NCBI GenBank assembly: GCA_031289935.1
Contig: JAITON010000180.1
Span: 1-11,182 of the forward strand
Length of the DNA: 11,182 nt
Source: Treponema sp.
GTDB lineage: Bacteria > Spirochaetota > Spirochaetia > Treponematales > Breznakiellaceae
Direction of reading: 5' to 3'
The position numbers were made by a program, and so were the translations under genes. Under the pieces are notes generated by a model. It saw nothing but the letters and a program-made list of their open reading frames with translations. It was not told where the DNA came from and searched no databases. Of this stretch, positions 6,816 to 11,182 are shown piece after piece (positions within the stretch are counted from its first letter, which is position 1; each line of letters begins with the position of its first letter).

Positions 6816-9398
6816 TCAATCTGGTTCCACCTTGATATGCTCGCCGTAACGGTCCGAGCTCAGCCACATGTCCGTAGGATATTCGTAATGATACTGCCCC
6901 GATCCAAGGCTGAACTCACCGCCCTTACCGGGCAGGATTACTGTTGCCGTAGTATTGACGGGTATGGTAAGGTCCACGGTGAATTTTCTATCAGTCCAGA
7001 CCCACTTGCAGGCCAGTTCACCGTACATGGTCTTGAGCCCCGCATCCACCCAGGTAATTCCCTTGACGGGCTCCGGGGCGATGCGGGATTTCCGGTAGCC
7101 CGGCTCCTCGGCCTCCAGGCCGGCAAGTTTCTGATACATCCAGGAACCGATGGAACCGTAGGCATAGTGGTTGAAGGAGTTCATTCCCGAATCATCAACG
7201 CTACCGTCGGCGTGCAGGGAGTTCCAGCGTTCCCAGATGGTGGTAGCCCCCAGGTTGACGCAGTTAAGCCAGCCCGGATAGTCCTCCTGGAGAAAGACCT
7301 TGCCGGCGATCTCGTGGAGGCCGTTCTCGCTCAGTGTGTGGCAGAGGTAGGGGGTGCCCACAAAGCCAGTTACCAGGTGGCTGCTATGCCGGGCAAGATT
7401 CTCCACCAGGATTTGGAGGATCCGCTTCCGGTGTTCTTCCGCCGCCAGGTTGAAGTAGAGGGCCAGTACGCAGGCAGTTTGGGTCTCGCACACGAGCCGC
7501 CCGGTTTCGCTAATGTACTCCCGGCGGAAGGCCGCGACAATATCACGGTGCAATTTCTCGTAGACGGCGGCCTCACCGGCCTTGCCCAGCGCTTTTGCTG
7601 CCTTCGCCACTAACCCGGTCGAATAGGCGTAGTAGGCGCTGGCGATAAAGTAAGGGTCCGTAGCGCCCCGCTTATCTCCACAGGAAGCTTCCTCCCGGTC
7701 AAGGCCGAGCCAGTCGCCGTACTGGAAGCCACTCTGCCAGAGCCCGTCATTCGTGGCTTTGCTGCGGATATATTCCACCCAGGCCTTCATGCTGTCGTAC
7801 TGTTCTTCCAGCAGCCGCCGGTCCCCAAAGGCCTGGTACATAGCCCAGGGGATAATCGTGGCGGCGTCGCTCCAGGCCGCAGATACATCACCACTATTGA
7901 GAATATTGGGAATCACACGGGGCACCCCCTGTTCCACTGTCTGTTCCGAGGCCAGGTCCCGAAGCCACTTGGTAAAGAAGAGGGCGGTGTTCATGTTGTA
8001 GGCCGCAGTGGAGGCGAAAATCTGGGCGTCCCCGGTCCAGCCCAGGCGCTCATTCCGCTGGGGGCAGTCGGTGGAAATGTCCAGGAAGTTATCCCGCTGG
8101 CTCCAGAGGATGTTCTGTTGCAGCCGGTTTACCTTTTGGTGAGAACACTCAAAGCGGCCCGTCCGTTCCATGTTGGTGTGGAGGACGCAGGCAGTAAAAC
8201 TGCCGAGGCCGGGCTTGTCTTCCAGCCCTTCGATTTTGATATACCGGAAACCGTGAAAGGTAAAAGCCGGCATGAATACCTCGTCCCCATTCCCGCCACA
8301 GATAAATACATCGGTCGCCCGGGCTGTTCTAAGGTTTTCGGTATAGAAGTTGCCGTCTTTATCGAGAATCTCCGCGTGTTTGATGGTTAGCCTGGTCCTC
8401 CGCTTACAATTGAGACGGGCCTCCACCACGCCGGTCAGGTTTTGGCCGAAGTCCAGCACCACTTCTCCCTTGGGCGTGATGATGAGTTCCTTCGCCCGGA
8501 CCCGCTCCGTGATAGCCACGCCCTCGCACTCCTGGGCGATGAGCGTATCCTTGGGATGCTCGTAGAGTACCGCCTTGCCCGATACCACAGCAGCAAAACT
8601 GTGGTCAATAATCTCCCCGTGGTAAATCTCGGCGTAGCGGCGTGGCCCCTCGGTATAGCTCCAGTCTTCTCCTGTCGCGATAACTTCCGATGAGCCGTCC
8701 TCGTAGTCCAGATGCATCTGGGCGATCACCGCGACGCGGTTCCCGTAGTGGCCCTTGCTGCCGGTAAAGCCGAACTCCCCCGCATACCAGCCCTTGGCGG
8801 CGGTAATTTCGATACGGTTACTGCTGCCCTGGAGCAGCTCCGTAATATCGTAGGTCTGGTACTGGATGCGCTTCTTGTAGTTGGTCCAGCCCGGCGCCAT
8901 CACGCTATTACCCGCCTTTTTCCCGTTCACCCTAAGCTCGTAGACCCCCAGGGCGCTGGCGTAGACCCGGGCCGCCTTAACCGGCCCTCTCTGGCCGAAG
9001 TCCCGGTAGAAGACCGGACAGAGCTCTGCATCGCCCTTAAAGCCGTGAGTAATCCAGTGAGACTCAAAACCCTGATAGCCCAGGAGGCCCGTCTCGAACC
9101 AGCCGGCTGCTGTGGCGGCTTCCCCGTGGTTGTCCCTGAGCCTTAGAGTAACGGTATAGCGGGTCCGGGGAGCCAGGTCCTGCCCGGCGTATTCGATGTG
9201 GATAGAATCGCTGCCTCCTAGGCCGGCAGGACTACATTCCCAGACAACGCCCTCCGGGCCGGTTACGGTAATGGAGTAGGATTCCTGGACCGTATCCTGT
9301 TTATCGGATTCCAGGATCCAGGAAAAACGCGGCCTGGCAAGATCAATCCCCAGCGGATTGCTCCGGTATTCGGTCTTCAATTCGGTTATGGTAAGCAC
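6816..9398 (-). CDS. GH78 alpha-L-rhamnosidase, cytoplasmic
   Basis: 860 aa from GTG 9398, with AGGAG 6 nt upstream; an ATG at 9415 is out of frame. The N-terminus TELKTEYRSNPLGIDLARPRFSW is the beta-sandwich start typical of bacterial rhamnosidases; a second sandwich (about 140-330) holds YELRVNGKKAGNSVMAPGWT. The (alpha/alpha)6 catalytic domain carries DCPQRNERLGWTGD with Asp444, Glu450 and Asp457 (Glu450 the likely general acid) and TTIWERW with Glu723 (likely general base). A C-terminal beta domain follows. It is an inverting hydrolase expected to remove terminal alpha-L-rhamnose from glycosides or oligosaccharides. There is no signal peptide, so substrate must be imported. It is the first gene of an arabinose operon, not a rhamnose one, so activity on L-arabinosides should be considered; the fold is certain, the substrate is not. 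Confidence 0.92.
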   Translation of the reverse strand: MLTITELKTEYRSNPLGIDLARPRFSWILESDKQDTVQESYSITVTGPEGVVWECSPAGLGGSDSIHIEYAGQDLAPRTRYTVTLRLRDNHGEAATAAGWFETGLLGYQGFESHWITHGFKGDAELCPVFYRDFGQRGPVKAARVYASALGVYELRVNGKKAGNSVMAPGWTNYKKRIQYQTYDITELLQGSSNRIEITAAKGWYAGEFGFTGSKGHYGNRVAVIAQMHLDYEDGSSEVIATGEDWSYTEGPRRYAEIYHGEIIDHSFAAVVSGKAVLYEHPKDTLIAQECEGVAITERVRAKELIITPKGEVVLDFGQNLTGVVEARLNCKRRTRLTIKHAEILDKDGNFYTENLRTARATDVFICGGNGDEVFMPAFTFHGFRYIKIEGLEDKPGLGSFTACVLHTNMERTGRFECSHQKVNRLQQNILWSQRDNFLDISTDCPQRNERLGWTGDAQIFASTAAYNMNTALFFTKWLRDLASEQTVEQGVPRVIPNILNSGDVSAAWSDAATIIPWAMYQAFGDRRLLEEQYDSMKAWVEYIRSKATNDGLWQSGFQYGDWLGLDREEASCGDKRGATDPYFIASAYYAYSTGLVAKAAKALGKAGEAAVYEKLHRDIVAAFRREYISETGRLVCETQTACVLALYFNLAAEEHRKRILQILVENLARHSSHLVTGFVGTPYLCHTLSENGLHEIAGKVFLQEDYPGWLNCVNLGATTIWERWNSLHADGSVDDSGMNSFNHYAYGSIGSWMYQKLAGLEAEEPGYRKSRIAPEPVKGITWVDAGLKTMYGELACKWVWTDRKFTVDLTIPVNTTATVILPGKGGEFSLGSGQYHYEYPTDMWLSSDRYGEHIKVEPD

Positions 9399-9456
9399 GG
9401 TCTGCTCCTGGCCATAGTATAGCGCGCCGGGAGGAATTTGTCAGGCCCTCACGCCC

Positions 9457-9462
9457 ATAATA
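9457..9462 (-). promoter_or_regulatory. -10 box of the glycosidase-ara operon promoter
   Basis: TATTAT on the minus strand would start transcription near 9450, leaving a leader of about 50 nt with AGGAG at 9405-9409 before GTG 9398. No convincing -35 exists: the 17-bp position (9480-9485) reads ACGAAT. That fits a promoter controlled by a bound regulator. Confidence 0.5.
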
Positions 9463-9464
9463 GC

Positions 9465-9515
9465 TGCAATTTCACCCTAATTCGTTTAAGAAACCAAGGG
9501 TGACGAGAAATTGCA
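9465..9515. repeat. inverted repeat next to the operon promoter (putative operator or RNA hairpin)
   Basis: TGCAATTTC (9465-9473) and GAAATTGCA (9507-9515) are perfect 9-bp inverted arms with centres 42 bp apart. A second pair, CACCC (9473-9477) and GGGTG (9498-9502), nests inside, offset by five extra bases on the right. The proximal arm lies directly upstream of the -10 box. It could be a repressor operator pair or, in RNA, an 8+5-bp stem with a 5-nt bulge and a 20-nt loop. Confidence 0.6.
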
Positions 9516-9523
9516 CAAGAGAA

Positions 9524-9547
9524 GCGCCGGAAGGCAGCGCGTTTTTT
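9524..9547 (+). terminator. hairpin with T6 tract, intrinsic terminator on the plus strand, possibly bidirectional
   Basis: Positions 9524-9540 fold into a 6-bp GC-rich stem with a 5-nt loop (one G-U pair). On the plus strand T6 follows at 9542-9547, a classical terminator. On the minus strand the same stem follows the TSCPD gene stop and is trailed by TTCTCTT, a weaker tract. It may serve that gene, but the stronger direction faces away from it. The T6 overlaps the TSCPD gene's TAA. Confidence 0.55.
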
Positions 9548-9818
9548 AGCGGCTCCCCAGGGTGTCTTCCACGGCCCGGGCGAGCTGGTCGGCGCAGGAA
9601 GTCCTGCCGCCGTCGCTGCTCTTACAGGCCAGCCCTTTAAGTTTGGCGATCAGTTCCCGGGCCTCCATGGCTTCCACCAAAATACCAATAGCCCGGAGGT
9701 TGCCCTGGCAGCCCTTTTCAAATGAAACATGGTACACTGCGGGCGCTCCATCGGGGTTGTTCCGAATCTCAAATGAAACCTTGGATGAGCAGGTTCCCTG
9801 GTTGCTATGCTCGAACAT
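9546..9818 (-). CDS. TIGR03905-type TSCPD domain protein (four conserved Cys)
   Basis: 90 aa, a single-domain protein. It matches the small stand-alone family related to the C-terminal TSCPD domain of B12-dependent ribonucleotide reductases. The four family cysteines are present: Cys10 (GTCSSKV), Cys37 (KGCQGNL), Cys65 (GLACK) and Cys75 (TSCADQLA). The name-giving TSCPD reads TSCAD here, with Ala76 in place of Pro. Four cysteines suggest a zinc site or redox role, but the function of the stand-alone family is not established to my knowledge. The ATG at 9818 has a strong AGGAGG 5 nt upstream. It is transcribed alone, divergently from hisS, and stops 147 bp before the glycosidase operon. No clear promoter is visible upstream; a TTATCT near 9880 is only a weak candidate. 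Confidence 0.87.
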   Translation of the reverse strand: MFEHSNQGTCSSKVSFEIRNNPDGAPAVYHVSFEKGCQGNLRAIGILVEAMEARELIAKLKGLACKSSDGGRTSCADQLARAVEDTLGSR

Positions 9819-9894
9819 AAGGTCCTCCTGGGGGGAATGATACCAGAGTTCCAGGGGACGGGCAAGCGTATTGCGGCAAGATAATGCATCGCGT

Positions 9895-9912
9895 GCTACC
9901 GGCGCCGGGAGC
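9895..9912. repeat. 18-bp imperfect palindrome between the TSCPD gene and hisS
   Basis: An 18-bp palindrome with one mismatched pair, centred on CCGGCGCCGG (9899-9908), sits in the 147-bp divergent gap. It lies about 40 bp upstream of the hisS -10. It could be a dimeric regulator site or chance in GC-rich DNA. Confidence 0.3.
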
Positions 9913-9953
9913 CTGGTCCGGTGGAAGGGCTGGTTCCGCCGTTTCTTTTTTTG

Positions 9954-9959
9954 TATACT
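9954..9959 (+). promoter_or_regulatory. -10 box of hisS, probably leaderless
   Basis: TATACT ends six bases before the hisS ATG at 9966. A T-rich tract (9942-9952) lies immediately upstream. The -35 position (TGGTTC, 9931-9936) is poor. The bases between -10 and ATG (CCTTCC) hold no Shine-Dalgarno, so a leaderless message is predicted. Confidence 0.5.
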
Positions 9960-9965
9960 CCTTCC

Positions 9966-11182
9966 ATGGCATACATCATTGAACCACGGGTACTCAAGGG
10001 TTTTCGGGACTTCCTCCCTGCCGCAGAGATTGAGCGGCGTTCGCTCACGGAAGGGATCGAGGCGTCTTTCCGGTCCTACGGTTTTGTGCCCATCGACACG
10101 CCGGCCATGGAATACGCGGAGATACTGCTGGGCAAGAGCGGCGGCGAGACAGAGAAACAGATCTACCGCTTTCAGGATAAGGGCGGACGGGACCTGGCCC
10201 TCCGCTTCGATCTAACCGTGCCCTTTGCCCGGTTCTGCGCGGAGCATTACGGGGAATTGACCCTGCCCTTTAAGCGATACCACATCGCCAAGGTCTGGCG
10301 GGGGGAAAACACCCAGCGGGGCCGCTACCGGGAGTTCACCCAGTGCGACTGCGACATTGTGGGGAGCGACGCGGCGGCGGCGGACTTTGAGATCCTCCTG
10401 GTGATGCAAACCACCCTCAAGACCATCGCCGGAAACGGGGGTATAAGCATCCGGCTGAACCACCGGGGGCTCTTCAACCGCTTCCTTACCCGGCTTGATT
10501 GCGGCGGTCGCAGCGTGGAAATCCTCCACAGCGTGGACAAGCTCGCTAAAGCCGGGCGGGAGGCCACGGAACAGAGCCTGACAGAACTGGCCGGCGGGGA
10601 AAAGGCCGCCGCGATACTGGCCTACATTGAAACGGGCTCCGCAGGCTTCGAGGAAACCCTGGCCCGTATTACCGAAGCGGCCGGCGGCCCCTGCCCGGAA
10701 TCCGAGCGTCTGGCCTTGATCCGGCGCTTTATGCACGACACAGGTACCGCAGACAGTTTCGTCCTGGACCCCTCCATCACTCGGGGCCTGGACTATTATA
10801 CCGGGCTGGTCTTCGAGACCTTTCTCAACGACCTGCCCGGGATCGGTTCCGTCTGTTCCGGGGGCCGATACGACAACCTGGCCGGGCTCTATACCAGGGA
10901 ACGGCTCCCGGGCGTGGGATCCTCCATCGGCCTGGACCGGCTGATTGCCGCTCAGGAGGCCCTGGGGCAGACCCGCGCGCGGCAATCCTACGCCCGGGCC
11001 GCGATTGCCTGCCTTCGGGAGGAAGACGGCGGCTGCTACCAGGCCCTGGCGGCCCGGTTCCGGAACCGGGGCATTCCTATCAACGTTATGACCGAGCCGA
11101 AGAAGCTCCTCCAGCAGTTCATCCAGGCCGAAAAGCAGGGCGCTTCCTGGGTGATCATTCCCGGCGAAAAGCCCCTGGAAGA
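9966..11182 (+). CDS. hisS: Histidyl-tRNA synthetase, 3' end missing
   Basis: About 405 codons are present; the C-terminus continues past the right edge. The enzyme charges tRNA-His with histidine in the cytoplasm. Class II features: N-terminal EPRVLKGFRDFLP; motif 2 at about 111-127 (WRGENTQRGRYREF, with Arg112); the HisA motif with Arg273 (RGLDYYTG); CSGGRYDNL; motif 3 GVGSSIGLDRL; then the start of the anticodon-binding domain from about residue 340. FDLTVPFARF, KRYHIAKV and YREFTQCD resemble the eukaryote-like HisRS branch more than the E. coli type, which has FHQ and YYNRTVFE. The ATG at 9966 gives the normal N-terminus, with no ribosome-binding site. It is divergent from the TSCPD gene. 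No frameshift was found across the visible part. Confidence 0.96.
   Translation, partial: MAYIIEPRVLKGFRDFLPAAEIERRSLTEGIEASFRSYGFVPIDTPAMEYAEILLGKSGGETEKQIYRFQDKGGRDLALRFDLTVPFARFCAEHYGELTLPFKRYHIAKVWRGENTQRGRYREFTQCDCDIVGSDAAAADFEILLVMQTTLKTIAGNGGISIRLNHRGLFNRFLTRLDCGGRSVEILHSVDKLAKAGREATEQSLTELAGGEKAAAILAYIETGSAGFEETLARITEAAGGPCPESERLALIRRFMHDTGTADSFVLDPSITRGLDYYTGLVFETFLNDLPGIGSVCSGGRYDNLAGLYTRERLPGVGSSIGLDRLIAAQEALGQTRARQSYARAAIACLREEDGGCYQALAARFRNRGIPINVMTEPKKLLQQFIQAEKQGASWVIIPGEKPLE

Noticed and set aside
6784..6867. Upstream in-frame kinase start at 6867
   Set aside because: It overlaps the end of the rhamnosidase gene, and the 28 extra residues do not resemble the family N-terminus.
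6795..7613. 272-codon plus-strand open frame antisense to the GH78 gene
   Set aside because: Shadow of the rhamnosidase, with no recognisable domain.
10212..10985. 257-codon open frame antisense to hisS
   Set aside because: It lies wholly within hisS, whose motifs are unambiguous. The product is low-complexity Gly/Pro/Val-rich and no family is recognisable; high GC explains the open frame.
1..11182. CRISPR array, tRNA/rRNA genes, insertion sequences or phage genes
   Set aside because: No regularly spaced direct repeats, recognisable tRNA/rRNA sequence, transposase or phage protein is seen on either strand.

Overview
The window is GC-rich and gene-dense. It holds seven complete protein genes, two genes cut by the window edges and no mobile element. 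The gene content (cytoplasmic GH78 glycosidase, L-arabinose catabolism, HMA-fused metal/sulfur transporter, stand-alone TSCPD protein, HisRS with RGLDYYTG and YREFTQCD motifs) suggests an anaerobic, sugar-fermenting gut bacterium. My best guess is a Treponema-type spirochaete, with clostridial relatives as the alternative. This is inferred from protein style; no taxonomic marker proves it.

Layout. (1) 1-623, minus strand: 5' part of a membrane protein with an N-terminal heavy-metal-associated domain (Cys13/Cys16) followed by a TauE/SafE-like (DsbD_2) domain. (2) 624-755: divergent promoter region. (3) 756-2872, plus strand: an OmpR/PhoB-family response regulator and a HAMP sensor histidine kinase that overlap by 4 bp; the divergent transporter gene is a natural target. 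(4) 2873-2968: short convergent gap. (5) 9398-2969, minus strand: a four-gene operon of GH78 alpha-L-rhamnosidase, FGGY-family ribulokinase-like kinase, araA and araD. The gaps are 32, 13 and 1 bp, so it reads as one transcript. A released L-sugar, or imported L-arabinose, would pass through L-ribulose and L-ribulose-5-phosphate to D-xylulose-5-phosphate. No transporter or dedicated regulator of this operon lies in the window. (6) 9399-9545: regulatory gap with a paired inverted repeat next to a promoter -10, and a hairpin plus T6 terminator pointing the opposite way. (7) 9546-9818, minus strand: small four-cysteine TSCPD-domain protein. (8) 9966 to the window end, plus strand: 5' part of hisS.

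The main points beyond routine annotation are regulatory. Both plus-strand promoters (response regulator and hisS) put a TATACT -10 box only 6-7 bp before the start codon, which predicts leaderless mRNAs. The operon leader has a 9-bp inverted repeat whose arms are 42 bp apart. That gap also has an orphan plus-strand terminator that could end a short unannotated RNA. I see no convincing wholly new multi-gene system; the candidates listed are modest and stated with their limits.
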